Below are positions 1 to 14,455 of a stretch of 64,000 nucleotides of DNA, piece after piece. How positions within the stretch are numbered: the stretch's first letter is position 1; the number at the start of each line of letters is the position of its first letter. The stretch spans positions 5,909,255-5,973,254 of the forward strand of contig NC_030443.2 in assembly GCF_001660625.3 (NCBI RefSeq), read 5' to 3'. The position numbers and the translations under genes are program-made. This DNA is from Ictalurus punctatus. Taxonomy: Eukaryota; Chordata; Actinopteri; Siluriformes; Ictaluridae. The notes beneath the pieces are model-generated. The model searched no databases, was not told the DNA's origin, and saw only the letters and a list, made by a program, of their open reading frames with translations.

Positions 1-3000
1 TTCGTTTGAATGGGTTGTGTTTCCGCACACTGAATTTCAGCATGCAAAAACCAGAAGCTGACAAACTTTACAAATGACTAGCAATTAGTATTGCTCTCAG
101 ATTGATTATTTTCCTATATCAGCATGCTCCATTATGTTTTAATCGACCAGTCTTGCCTGATGAAAGTGCGGAAGCTGGTCGGACCAAGTTTCATGGTTCC
201 TTTGACCCCGAGGAAGCGCAAGAAAATATCGGCAATTCGTTCTAATATTCGCAGGTAGTTGAACTGCTTCATGTACTTGGGGAAGACTTGTTTTAGACAC
301 AGAGATGGAAGTGCTCCGACGAGCTCTGCCTTCTCGTCCGATCCGGCTTCCACGATGATGGCTTCCTCTGGAGTTTTGCCCAGGAGGTTTGATCTGCTGA
401 CAAAGAAACAGGTGATTGGGTAAACTATGTAATGCAAATGTAAATGGTCTAAACAATTCTGTCGCATTTTTATTAGATAACCTCGTGAGTTGTGCAGCTA
501 ATATTTTGCCCAAGTATCAAGACAGAATCTCATACTTGAGTTCGATTTATTCATAAAACCATTATAAGCTTCTTAATCTTGTCTTGATTGTATTAGCAGA
601 AAATGATATGCTTTTCGGCTGTTTAGTTGATATTTTTACATCGTAGACTTATACCTCACCTCAATTATCTTAATTTCATGGCAGCCATCATTCATGCCTC
701 AGCCCAAACTGATGAGGTGCAATAGGTTGTGTTTATTTTCCTCAATCTAATTTTATGGACCATTAGTTTTATGTAAACATTGAAGAAATGCTTGTAGCTG
801 AAACTCCAGAGCAGATAAAATGCTAAGAATTTTTATTTTTGACATTGAGACGTTTTTTGAACCTCTTTAATATATATATTATATATATCCATCCATCCAT
901 CCATCTTCAACCGCTTACTCCTTTTCAGGGTCGCAGAGGAACCTGGAGCCTATCCCAGGGAGCATCGGGCACAAGGCGCGGTACACCCTGGACAGGGTGC
1001 CAGTCCATCGCAGGGCACACAATCACACACACATTCACACACCCATTCATACACTACGGACACTTTAGACACGCCAATCAGCCTACCGTGCATGTCTTTG
1101 AACTGGAATAGACCAAGTGTCCCCTCCACAACCACACACATTAAATGTTCTTATTGTAATTTATAAGAAAATAAGTGATATTTATGGTATTTGGTCAGTA
1201 TTAATATAATAGTAGGTATAGGTCATGTTAAGGCCTACCCCAACAGAAGCATTTCATTCAATAATACACTTTGCCATCTGAAAGATAATATACATTTTCA
1301 GCCTTGTGACCAATGGTCATCTTATTAGATGTCACAGGAAGCACACAGACATCAATAAATGACCAGTGGACGAACAATAACGGGCTAGAAGCAGGAATAT
1401 GAATCTCTTTTGAACCAGGCAATGAGAGCTTGGCGAGCAAAAACAGGGCCGCATACTTGCCAGCAGGTGAAGTTCTACCTTTAACGCTACAGAATGTTTG
1501 ATTATGAGGTAGAGCGAAAGTGCAGACCATAAAATATTCTCTCTGATGTTCTTGCCAGAAATTAATAGGTCCCAGGAAAAAAAATAAATCACTACACTAG
1601 TGCATTTGGACCAGAAATGAGCCAAGGACAAGTTTGCAAGTACACAATATGGCCATAGGTTTGTGGACACCTGCTCATCACACCCATATGTGCTTCTTCT
1701 CCAAACTGTTGCCATAAAGTTGTAGCACACAATTGTATAAGATGTCTTTGTACACTGTGGCATTATAATTTCCTTGCGCTTGAAGTAAAATTTCAAACCA
1801 TGTTCCAGTATGACAGTGCCACTGTGCACAAAATGAGCTCCATGAAGACACGGTTTGCCAGGGTTGGAGTAGAAGAAGTCGATTGACCTGCAGAGCCCTG
1901 ACTTCAACCCCACTGAACCGAACATGCAGACTGCGGCTCAGACCTTTAACCAACATCAGTGCCAGACCTCACTAATGCTCTCGTCACTGAATGAGCAAAA
2001 ATCACCACAGCCACACTCCAAAATCTAGTGGAAAGCCTTCCCAGAAGAGTGGAGGTTATTGTTTCAGCAAAGGGGGACTAAATCTTGAATGGAATGTTCA
2101 ACAGGCATATATGGATGTGATAGTCAGGTGTCCACACACCGAATGTCTGGTTGATGAATCAACTGGAAATCCAGATGTGGTGCAGCAGTGTGATATTTTA
2201 TAGGAATAGGCTTCAGATAAGAATGGTAAGCTTTAATTCCACTGCAATTCCACATTGGTCATGCCGTTCATTCATTTTCAGTTTATGAAGCATGGATTAG
2301 GGCTAAAGAAAACTTGCTTACAGGCCAGATTGGTTTTATTAGATTCAAGAAGCTCAGTGTGGAAATGTTCCTACCACTTCATACACTGACATTCACTCCC
2401 TCATAGATTGAGTAGGATAGGAACAGATGGGTTTGACCTGAGTTCTTACACATTCAGGGTTTTTTTTTTTTTTTAACATCTGACGGGTTTGACTTGGTGT
2501 CCTTGATCTTAGAATGCACAGTTCAAGTAGTCTCAATAAATAAATGCTGGGTCCAATATTCTGGGTGGTCAAAATGTCATATAAAAGGACCCGTTGGTTA
2601 AGAGCAGAGAGTTGCAGGTCTGCTTTTCAGCAAGTTCATGTTGGGTGCGTACAGGATTTTCTTAGACAACTTGATCATCTCCCTTTTGGTTGCATATGCC
2701 TCTCAATGGTACATGCAAGCAAAAATAAGGCAGCAGTATCATCACACTGCATCGGGATGTTACTTACAAATGTCACGTGCACTGGTCCATTTCTTGCAAT
2801 TTCTCTTCCCAAAGGATCCTAGTCCATGCCCCTAGACCAAGCTGTGGACTATATCTCTAATGAACAAACATCTATAGATGAATTTCTCCAATGTCTCTGG
2901 GATATTAACTCTTAGAGATGTTGTCAACAATCATGTATTCCATGGGCTTTTATTCACTTTAAGACGGTTGTTTTGTTTTGCATTTGTTTTCTTGTCGGTT

Positions 3001-6000
3001 TCACTGCATCCACATCTGACGTAACCATCGTATTCTTATTATTTCCCCACCAGTTACACACCACTGCCAGACTCAAGGGATATTATGTAGCACCCCCTAG
3101 TGGAGATTTTACACTTTGCTTAATGAGTGAATGACTGCGCGAGAAAAGATTGTGAGTGAGTCAGAAGACAGATCCATAAGGTGCTTTGTCATTTCAAAAC
3201 CATTTCAAACTAAAGGAGCCAGTCCACAAATACGCTTAGCTGAAACATTAGTACTACAGTATTTCCATTATGTGCAAGCACTCGGAATTGTGTGGGAAGT
3301 GTTTCTAAAAACTAAAATCCATTTCAACAATTGCAGGAAGCCATTGCATCTCAAATTTTTTCTGTGTTCTAGACATGATTATGCAAAAACGAAGGCGGTG
3401 GAACGCCCACGCACAATTCAATAATTCAACTTTCTTCCTTCTGCAGAGTTCTTGTTTAAACTCATCTCCTCGTCTTATTTTCCCTTAAGCTTTTAGTAAA
3501 TGGTAAAGTTGGATGGTGATGTTTCTTGAGGCTGGAGACAATCTTGATGCTCCATTTATTTTAATTTAATAGATCATTTGAGATGGGAACGTACACACAG
3601 ACAACACGCATAAAGAAGCTGAATTCGAAATGCTCAATACTTGAGATCCTAAAAAAGAAAAAAAAAAAAATGGAGGAAAAAAAAAAAAGAGCGCAAACAC
3701 ACTAACTTGCTCACACAGCAGAGCTCAATTAATCTGTTTTTCATTTCGGGTTCTGTGACAACCCAGCTCCAGACAATAACCCTGTTTTACAAATCATCAA
3801 CTCGGATCAGATGAATAAACCCGCAGACAAACACGTGTAATGAAATGCCTCTGTCGCGCAGTCTCACCCACACACACACACACGCACACACAGAAAGGTC
3901 TCACCAGTCTACTGATACAATACTTACCTGAGAACCAGCAGCTGATCCTTTTTTTCGTTTATCAAACTATTTGTGCATGTGTTTGCTTCCAGTGTTTACA
4001 GGTTTTTGATGCAGGCGTGGACAAATCAATAGCCTGGGCACCAGGGACAAGTAGATTTTGTATCTGTGTTATTAGTTTTGTTTATTTGAACAAGTTTACC
4101 AAACAAAGAAAATACACCAGAACTTTCACAGCTCATCTCTGTGTTTCTTTGTGAATTCCAATCTGATCTTCTGATTCTTACTGCTGATGAGTGGTTTGCA
4201 TCTTGTAGTTTGGCCTCTATATTTCTGCACTTGAAATCTTCTTCGAATGGTGGATTGTGATACCTGCACTCCTGCCCTGTGAAGGTTGTTGGAGAGATCA
4301 CTGACTGTTGGTTTTGAGTTTTCCTTCACCGTTCTCACAATGTTTCCGTCATCAACTGCTGTTGTTTTCCTTGGCTGACGTGTTCCATGTCTAGTAGTTA
4401 GTACACCAATGGTTTCTTTCTTTTTCAGTACATTCTAAATTGTTGTATTGGCTATGTCCAATGTCTGTGCAGTGGCTCTAAGAGATTTTCCCTTTTCTCT
4501 CATGTTCAAAATGGCTTCATTTTCTCCCATAGTCACCTCTCTGATCTTCATGTTGGTTTAACCTTTTTAACAACAAATCCAGTCTTCACAGGTGAAACCC
4601 AGGGCGCAAACCAATAGACGACACTTACAGAGCTATTAATTATTTGAACAATCAATCTAACAGGACACTCCTGGGCAGCAACAAACACCCGTCTGTCACT
4701 TGTTCACAATATTTTTTGATCACTTGAAAAATGGGTGGGTTCAAACAAAAAGGTGCCATAGTCTAAATTTTTTAGCACGTCTAGATGTAAATATCAATCA
4801 AATGAAAGCTGAAATTCTGATCTATCGTCTCATATTCATCTTTTGATCTCAAACTCAAAATGTCTTCAGTGTATAACAAAAACAATACAATTAGACTTGC
4901 TGTTCCAATACTTTTGGACGGGACTGTAACTAGCTAAGTACCTATGTTTAGTTTTTAGCACAGTCAATTAGGCGTGCAGGCAAACAAAATACTGGACTGG
5001 GCAAGCACACTGGAGCTTTCATTTGCCCAATGGACCAGCTAACGAATTTATCATTTGCTGATGGTATTCTTAAGCTAGCTAGCCTACTTCAACTAGCATG
5101 GTTGCAAGTCTCTATGGATAAGGGCGTGTGCCAAATGCTGAAAATCTAAATGCAAATGTGAAGGCAGAGTAAGCAAAAGGTTCAGCAATGTGGAGGGGGG
5201 GATAAAGTTAAATGGAATGACCTACTTCCCTTTCCTACACTAAAGACATACAGTAATGTGCGTGTGGGAGCGTGTCACAGAACCCTCATGTTCACTTTCA
5301 GGTTTTCCTCACTGCTGCTTTAGCTTTTCTCCTTCAACCATTATGAGAACCTGTGTCTTGTTATTTGTCTAGTGACCTCTTACAGAAAAACACACTCACG
5401 TGGGTGACTTCCTCTGGGCCGGATCCATAAGGCGCAGTGTATCTCTAATGACACCTACTTTGACTTCCTCGTCTACTGGGCTAGGTACATACTCAAAAAC
5501 ACCAGGTGACACCTGGAACATTGAAACATAACACCAATAGTTAACAGTGGCGTTCCGATATATGTGAGTTTATACAAGTATTGAATTTGCATATAAGAAC
5601 AACTCGATGGAAAGTCTTAAAACAAAACAGGTTTTAGACTTGGCAAAAATGGAAAAGTTGGTATATAAACAAAGACAAAAATAATAAAGCTATATAGGAC
5701 AATGGAAACACAACAATTGTGACATTTCATTCCATTCCCAAACCACATCCTATTATAGTAATAGGCATATGAATACAGTACAGTATGTAACCTATGGACA
5801 TAGTTATTTTTATCCAGTTATCAACAAAGGTAAAAGCAGGACTGACCCAGAGCCAGGCCACTATGATGGGGCTCTGGTCTGCTGACCATTTCACTATGCT
5901 GCTATCCCTGAGCTGGCTAGCATGGATAGCAATCCTGGTGACGTACACAGCAATCCCTGCACTGTCCCCTCTTCAATCACTCAACTTAAACATTGGCCCT

Positions 6001-6903
6001 CTACTGGCTAGGAACATGTACAGAACTAGTAGAACTGGTTACCTGTCTCTCAGTATGTTTTCTAATAAGATGCAACTACCTGCAATTCAAAAACAACCTC
6101 AGCTCATGCAGCCACTACTGATACTCTTGGCTGAGGCCGACGAGGAACGCAAGGCCAAACTAGACATCACCGTCCCATGTGGACATTGTGGAGACACTGC
6201 TATATTCAGCTCTGGGAGAATGAATAAAGACTAGAAATACACTTTACACACACTGAAATTTGGCCATCCAGAAAGCCTCAATGAGAAATACAGTCCTCCA
6301 TTTTAGCCGTTTTGGGATTCTCAAGAATTTCTCTCTTATCAGGGCAGACCATTTGTGTCCCAGCTGATGAGGGACTCGAGTTGGCACATTTTAACCAGAA
6401 ATTGGATGCTCTGTGCCTGGGACTTCATCATTTGTTGTTTACAGTCTGGGAAGGCCCCCCGCATGATTTTTTACATTCTGTTGTGTAGCAACAGGAAGCT
6501 CCAATTCTACCTGTTCTCTTTTTATTAATATGCCCAAAATACTGTATGCAATAACATAAATTTGATCCATTGTCCACAAAGACCTGCAGGAGGTCCAGCA
6601 TATCCGCATATTCCAGGATTTACTATGTCAAGCATACATACGAGTGACAAAAAAAAAAAAACTAACATAAAGTGTCTTTTAAGGTGTTGGGCCACAAAAA
6701 TCTGCCAGAACAGCCTCAAACTGCATAGATTCTACAAGTCTTTGGAATTGTCCTGGAGAGATGAACACCATTCTTCCAAAAGATATTTCCTCAGTTGTTG
6801 TTTTGATGGCGGTGTCTCACACGTTGATCCAAAATCTCCTACAGGTGTTCAACTGGGTCGAGATCTGGTGATTGTGAAGGTCACAGATATGAATTACATC
6901 GTT

Positions 6904-6936
<33 letters not shown>

Positions 6937-9900
6937 GCATTCAACAAGCCCCCGTAGCCTGTGAATGTGGTGGCAGAGTACCATAAGACAACGCTCCTAC
7001 CAGATGGAAAGCTTTCATAATAGAATAAAGGTGATCAGTCAGAAGAACTTTGTACAGATTTGCAGTGACTCAAGTGGACCCAAACCATGGCAGTAAAACA
7101 GAACCTACAGCATTCTGCCATCTCACTGTAGGTCAAGCATTCAGCCCTATACCGTTCTCTCAGTGTATGCCACACATACACTCACTGTGTTCCCTACATA
7201 TCACAGTAATTCCAGCATCATGCTCATTGAATGTAAGCTTTTACCCACAATTTCTAACCATATTTATTGACATCTTTCACACTGATCTAAATGCAGATGC
7301 CACTTTAGTCACTGTTCTGATTGAAACCCAGCCAGTTGAACAGCCCTTGTGACTGAAACTGCTGCCATCTGTGCCTCTTGCCATCTTGATCCAAAACCAA
7401 GGTCACCTGGGAATGCTCATGCTTTTCTTTTTTTACATGACACTGATCATGGTAGGTTATTAATTGTTTAATTGTATTATGCAGAACACCTGTCCAGAAG
7501 CATCTGTTTCTCCCCTCATTTATTAAGGTTTGTGTACATACCTTAAATATATTTATAATAAGTATTGGTCTTTCTTGTTTATACAGTGGGCGTTCTCACC
7601 TCCTGTTCATGTTCGATCCTCATGCTTGGATTGGCGTTGACCTCCAGCAGAACAGGCTTCAAGTTCTTCATCAACAGGATGTCAAAGCCCAGGATCTACA
7701 AATTGTTCATAGGATATGGTATTGTTATTCATCTTTCACTGTTGTCATGGTTACATTTCAAAATGGTTGCATAATATTATGAGCATCAAGTAACAACGCC
7801 CCCCCCACCAATTTTCGGCTTGACCTACTGTATATTAGAGCGTATCTGTAATTATCCATATACGTATATCATTAAACATACCTGGAAACAAGTAGGTCCT
7901 GGTTTGCCTGGTGGTATATCAGCTTGGTAATAGACCTTCAATTCAGGAACAAGTGCAATAACTGTCTTGATAACCAGCGCTATGATATCTGACCAAACCT
8001 TCTTAATGTCCACTCCTTTGGAGGCGAGACGATAAAGGACACTGGAAAACGTGCGCTTGCTTCCTGTGTTGCAGCTGTCTGAGTGCACAAAATTCCCACT
8101 GTGAATGTTCAGCGAGTAATTCGTTAAATGCATGAACACATGACTGAGGTTTTTCTGGCTGGGTTCCTGGTAGGGTTCAGTGCAAAATCTGGAAAGGCCT
8201 TCTTTGGCAATGTAGATTTCTAAAGGATCCAGAGAACGAACAAGGACATAAAGGCGAATGTCAAACTTGAGCTTGTCGATGAGAAGTGGTTTCTGAATGT
8301 ACTCTTGAACCACTGCCTGCTTGACTTGTGATCCTGAGATGGCCCGGAGGTCAGCAGGGTCACGAATGAGGTAGATGCCGTCACCTTGGGAGCCGGAGTC
8401 GGGTTTGACAATGAATGTGGTTTTCATGGTGCATTCACTGTCCTTCAACAGACGAATCTACAAATTATTCAAAGGTTAAAAGAATAAACAGAAAACTATA
8501 TAAAAATGTTGTTGTTTTGTTATAATTATTTAATAACATACAAATGAAAGAAAGCAGAACTCTGCTGCCCTCTACAGCATTTGGGATCAAAATGTACTTT
8601 ACAGTTATGTAGTGACAAACAAAACAGATTATTGTGCTACCAAACAAACCAGACAAGAGAGGAAATAATCAGTAGAAAAAGCGCCAAGATTAAGAAGCTC
8701 TCTCTAAATTGCTAAAGCGTAGTTGTATAGACAGTGCATGTAGAATTAAGCTAGAATCCAAATCTACACTTCTCGTTCATGATTAATTGATTTCTGGCAG
8801 TTAAATGGCTTAACTTGTATTTACAGTGATTCTGCCACTGCCAACTTTTGGTACGTAAACCTGCACGCAGCTAGAGAACAGAAATAGACTATGTGTGAGG
8901 GAAAGTGAGAGTAAAAGTTTGCACACTGGGGATGTGCCAAGTACAAATAACAGCTGCTGATAAAGAATACCCAAGCAGGATTTGCTTGGCATTTAAACAT
9001 TATGTGTGAGCAGCTAGACGTAAACACTCTGCCAAGCCAAGTGTACAGCAGCTAGTTGCACCAGTTAAATGTGATTTTGATTGTAAATGAGAGCGGTATA
9101 GAATTTCGGTTCCACTACAGACATATAAGGTATGCAAAAAATGTGTGAAGTGTTCGTAGACCACAAAACTCCTGCACTCATAATCGAGGCACATGGAAGC
9201 AGTCAGCACCTGTCTCTCAAGTAGCTGCAAACCTAAACCGCATTTGAAAACACGGAATGACAGAAAAGGGTATACCATTACTTGATTGGCAAAATGCTTT
9301 AAATATTCTGTGTGATCTCATTTCCCAATAATCTCAATTTGTGTGAGATCATTTCAATTTGAAGTGCTTGATACGCTGCCTAATTTAGAATTCAATCGAA
9401 GATCCATTAGGATTATGTGTGCTTTTAAAAACAGTTTATTTCAGCGAGGTTGCAATGTTCGATACTCACAGCCTACAAAAAATATTTCCGATATAAAGAA
9501 ATCATTATAGGTCTCACAAAATAAAATGAAAATGCATGTGTTGTCTGTAACAACACACTTTTTACTCTACACAAGGTGTATTTGAACAGAATTAGAGTAC
9601 TTGTATATAAGGCAGATCTTGCACATATTCGTTAAACCTATGCTACTTGGGCAATCAATAAAGTTTAGTAGCCGGTAAACTCAAATGCAGTGATTTACTA
9701 GTGATCAAACTAGGCTACAGCAGAACTTACGTATTCGTGCAACCAGCCACAGATTTCCAATGCTTGCATATACTTTTTTTTTTAGCTCTGCCTGATAACG
9801 TGGCAGTGCAGCTCTGGACTGATAAAGCACAGAGCAGAAACCAACTTGAACGGCTGAAGACCTCCTTGAAAAAGCTATAGTCTTGTGTTCAGAATAAATG

Positions 9901-12900
9901 GCACAGGACTGTGAAACCTACACTATATGGCCAATGGTTTGTTGACACCTGTTCATCACACCCATATGCGCTTTTTCCCCAAATTGTTACCACAAAGTTG
10001 GAAGCACACAGTTGTGAAGAATATCCTTGCATGCTGTATAGCATTACAATTTCCCTTCACATTCCTACCAGCTGTAGGATCCCGAAGTAGTAGGGGTGTA
10101 ATGCAAGGCCACTGTCAGTATCTCCAAATATTCACTGCTCCAAATATCTGCATCCATGTTCCAATTTAAATCAGAAGAGGATATGTTGGGGATTTTTCCC
10201 CCACTGTATGCCCTGAGAAACACTGCAAAACACCAGAAAAACCTCAGGGCTTGAAATGCCAGCATTATCAGCACACTGTGTGAATCCTGGCTCTGATGGT
10301 TCATCAGAGCCATCATGCTCATCAATCTCGACTAGAGATGTGTGTGGAACTGTTTTATTTTTCTTGTTGTTGTTTTTTAAAATCCTGTTCACACAATTAA
10401 TACTTTTGCTTTTACCCATTCTTGATATTTTCTAACAAATTTAGTTATTAAATTTCAGGTCTTCTTTCCCAGGAAGTTACCAAGGATGCTGTAAATACAA
10501 ATTAAAATAAATGTGTTTGTCCCGCTAGCTTCGTATCTGACCTCGTGCCCGCATGACAGTACAAACCTCCCACTATGTTTTAAATCCCAATGCTCTGTGA
10601 ACCTTTCTAGCAAGCATTATTTAAGTAAATAAGTCAGTAAATCAGTAAGAAGTCAGTAAATAAACAAATAAATAAAATAAAATAAGACATTCATATTTGG
10701 TTATATTCCTACTAAGAGAAGCTGAGTTACACTGCTAGTACTGTGTAATTAATATATGTTGTGCTCTTTAAGTCAGTGGGACCTCCACACTAAATGGTGG
10801 ACAGGTCATGGGTTATAAACAAACTAATACCAAATCACACAGTAATAATACTGTTCAGACTAGTTCTATACCTTTATATCAAGGGCACTTAACTCCAATG
10901 CCCTGTACAGTTTGAAGCTTTCTCCACCTCAAAACACCTGGCCCAACTCATTAAAGGCTTAATCATTAGCTGATCAGTGGATCAAGCAGGTTAGCATTGT
11001 GAAAAACTTCCCACTGTGTAAGGCCATGTGCCTCCACGCTGTCTCTTATAATATGTTTTCTTTTCCTTTTTGATTGTGTTTTCAGTCGTTTTTTATGCTT
11101 AGGTTGTGCATATAATTCGGTACCTGAGTGGAGAACAGCTGATACTCCTCAGGCAGGATCCACGAGCGCGGGTAGAAGTTGTACTCCTCCGGAAAAAGCT
11201 GCTGCATGGTGCGCACCGCACGACTTAAGTTGATCTTACGCAACATCTCTACCATTCCTGAACATAAACAGAGACAGGGCCTTGTATTACTGGTACAAGG
11301 TTTCTAACTGGAAACAACATTTGGTCTAACGCTGACTAGGTTCCATGAGATCAATGTCAAAGTCAATTAATATGGCTTAGTGTAAGGTCAGTTGAGATTT
11401 AAACATACTTTAGTCTCACGCTAGCGAGAGGAGTTCTGTTTCAGCCGTTCTCACAGCCAGGGTGGTGAGTATCACCTGGAAACCTTCATGAGCGTGTATA
11501 TATGCATGCCAAGAGCGTTCAGCAACATGACAGAGTGAAGCATGATGCAGTATTTGTATAAGTAAAGCTGTCATACGTCAGACTACGTGTACACCAGTAT
11601 GAAGCTACTGGTAACCTGGCCTGTCTGGCCATAGTTAGTAACATTTTATCTTAGATTCTAGTGCCATTTGTGGAGAAAGGTAATCATTGAGTTGGATTCC
11701 TACATTAGCATTAATAGTGGTGTTAGCTTTGTTCATGCCCCTACATTTAGTGTTAGAATACTTTGGAAGTCAAGGACAGCCACCAATTATGTGCTCACTG
11801 ACTTAGCATTGGCCATCTTACCAAGACAGAATTCTGTTCAGACATCCTCTGTGCAGACTCCGCTGCAATACCTATGCCAACACGGCATGCCCTGGCACAT
11901 GGATTTAGAACGCAATCCTAATCACATCCAAATGGCGCAGTCCCAATGAATGGCAGGGGCTGGCAGTTAGTGATTTGTAGCCAAAATATTGTTCATTTGG
12001 CAGTGAATACATCAGATCAGTGGGACCGTATGACTGTTTCTTAGAGATACAAGCTCCTGCTCCATTGTTAGCCCCCAACATTCTTGGGGCTCAAAGCCTC
12101 ATCGGTATCAGATGCCAGGTGTGCCAAGTTTGTTCCCTCCTGGAGGGAAGCAAGAAAGGTAGACCCCACAGCTCAGAACAATGGAGGCAAGACAATGACT
12201 TCTATCACATAATAGATTTAAGAGGGCTGAAATGGTTCTTAAAAGCCATATCCACGTTAAAGTAGTCAGATGTAATTCAGGTCATGCAAATACGGGAACG
12301 GGTCATGCGAGTGGGTTTCCATGTTCCCATGGCCCCAAAACACAAAAGCCTTTTGAGATTTGCCTTTCAAAAGCAGGCATTCCTCATTCTAAACTTCAGT
12401 CTCTCTCTAACACCACAGGTCTTTTCATGATGTGCATATGCAGGTGGCCCTAAGGCATCAGTACACTGCTCTATTTGGATGACTGAATACTATCCACTCA
12501 CACCAAGGAGTAGGCCATTCAGGAAACATCAACCTTCCTCACTCACGTTACACACTACTTAGACTAGGGACAACCATTTTTTCAAGACATGAAGGGCTGC
12601 CTTTTCTGAACAAAGACTGGCCCACTGTATGGTGGACATAATCACCAAGACCTATAAGCGGGTTGGACACCCAACCCGTACCATGACATGCCACTCAATG
12701 GGTAGTGTCTCCTCCTCATGGCCATTACTTAGTTGCACACGACTCCAGGATATTGGTGCTGCTGCTACTTGGGAAGCACCATGCACTTTCTCCAGGTTCA
12801 ACAAATTTAGCATCACCCGTCCCAGTGGTCTAAGTGCAGAGATCATCTGTAGTTCTATGAATGTCTACCCAGGATGACTGCCAGGGTACCCGGTCATTCA

Positions 12901-14413
12901 AAACTAGTGCTGAGCCAACGAGAGCTCGAGAAGAACGTTCCAGGGAAGGATACCTGTACGACATCGTTATTTATTGCAATTACCAAGAAGGTATCCACGT
13001 GATTTGACTGTTCCTGGTTTTTATACGGGGTTCATCGAACCACAGACATAACTAACATTTATTTGTGTACAATAGCTAAGCAGGAATAATCACTATTGGG
13101 ACAGGGAGCACATTAACACGCTGATTACCAGTTCTGTTAGAGAAAGGCCATAATCAGAATTTTACTGGTTAACAATATTTCTGAAAATTCAATATTGTCG
13201 ATAGCCTCGTTACAGCTCCATCACTAATGTTTAATTCAGTTACAATTAGAAACAACTGTATTTGCTTGGACTGTGGCAACCAAGAAAATAAAATCTGGTC
13301 TTGCACACAGTTACATTGGCTGTGTGCTAAACCACCTGATTTAATTTTTTTAAATGTTACTTGTAAATGTACTATAAATTTCTTCTGTGTGAAAAGAAAG
13401 TTATATGTTAGATATAAGTGAGTGGTAAGCAAATTTTCTTAATTACGGTCACACAATAATACGTCAGATATTTTACAATACTTACAACAAATGCAATTTG
13501 TATAATGGATATGAAAAAAAAAAAAATTATACATACTACTAAGAACAATCATGCCCATAATATTTTCTAAAGTCTGCAACTTTTGGCAGGAAGAGGGACA
13601 CATACATTTGGCTGTCAGGATGAAATTCATGTTTTTAGGATTTAGTGAATGTTTTTGCTTTTAATAATGGTGTGAAACAATATTTTAGATTAGATCAGTG
13701 TTCAAGTCACATCATTATTAACAGTGCAGGGAACTGATGAATCATTTACATTTATTCATTTAGCAGATGCTTTTATCCAAAGCGACTTACAAATGAGAAA
13801 ATAATCATAATCATGATTAACAAGGTAACTTTCTAACTTACCTGGGAACTTGTTGACCTGCCCTGAAACAATATTCTCGTTATCATGGAAGGAGACGCCA
13901 TGCCAATAAATATCACACGCTGTCCGTCTGCCCATTGGAAACTGAGAGATTAAACAGAGAGGAAAGGCAATTAAAATACAATTCACATTAGATTTCAACT
14001 ACAGATCATACTTATACTTCAAATAAAAACTGAGCAAAAGGCTGAGGTGATAAGTTTAAAAAAAAAAGAGAGAGAGAAGCATTTTTCATTTTGTGAAAGC
14101 AAAGCATCATACTAGTAATAGGGTTGTTTTTTTTTTTTTTTTTTTGCAATTATTTTCACCAAGATTATTTTTATGTTCACTTGGGCTTCCAGTGATTTCG
14201 TATGTATTATATGTATCAGGGTTACAGAAGGAGAAAATTCATCTTGATTTAAAACTCTAGCTACAAAATACAATCTGAGCCCATTAATGTGCACTAGATG
14301 AACACGATAATGCATCATAAATTTAAATCTAATGCAGACTTTGAATTGATAATTATATTAATAAACCACAATGAATGTAACAAAGTAAGTTAACACATCT
14401 ATTAACATATATT

Positions 14414-14455
<42 letters not shown>

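Larger units (their letters stand above)
397..5399 (-). other. ttll11: ttll11 intron 6
   Basis: 5.0 kb intron. It contains a truncated SINE (888-1110), a Tc1-type remnant (1641-2140) and a Tc1 remnant with one terminal repeat (4110-4928). A CTCF-like 14-mer lies at 3090-3103. The rest (397-887, 1111-1640, 2141-3089, 3104-4109, 4929-5399) is AT-rich with nothing recognised beyond A-runs and a short (CA)n near 3869. Confidence 0.8.
5513..7599 (-). other. ttll11: ttll11 intron 5
   Basis: 2.1 kb intron. 6540-7480 looks like an old Tc1-like element and includes a (TCA)n. 5794-6234 contains a 146-codon plus-strand open frame of unknown origin with no recognisable domain. The remainder is ordinary AT-rich sequence. 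Confidence 0.75.
11258..13841 (-). other. ttll11: ttll11 intron 2
   Basis: 2.6 kb intron. About half of it is a decayed DIRS-like retrotransposon on the opposite strand (about 11660-12960). The conserved repeat at 13746-13800 sits against exon 2. No other structure is recognised. Confidence 0.75.

Noticed and set aside
1332..1925. 197-codon minus-strand open frame
   Set aside because: Its upstream half is the reverse of the Tc1-type remnant at 1641-2140 and the rest is AT-rich intron. No protein similarity was recognised.
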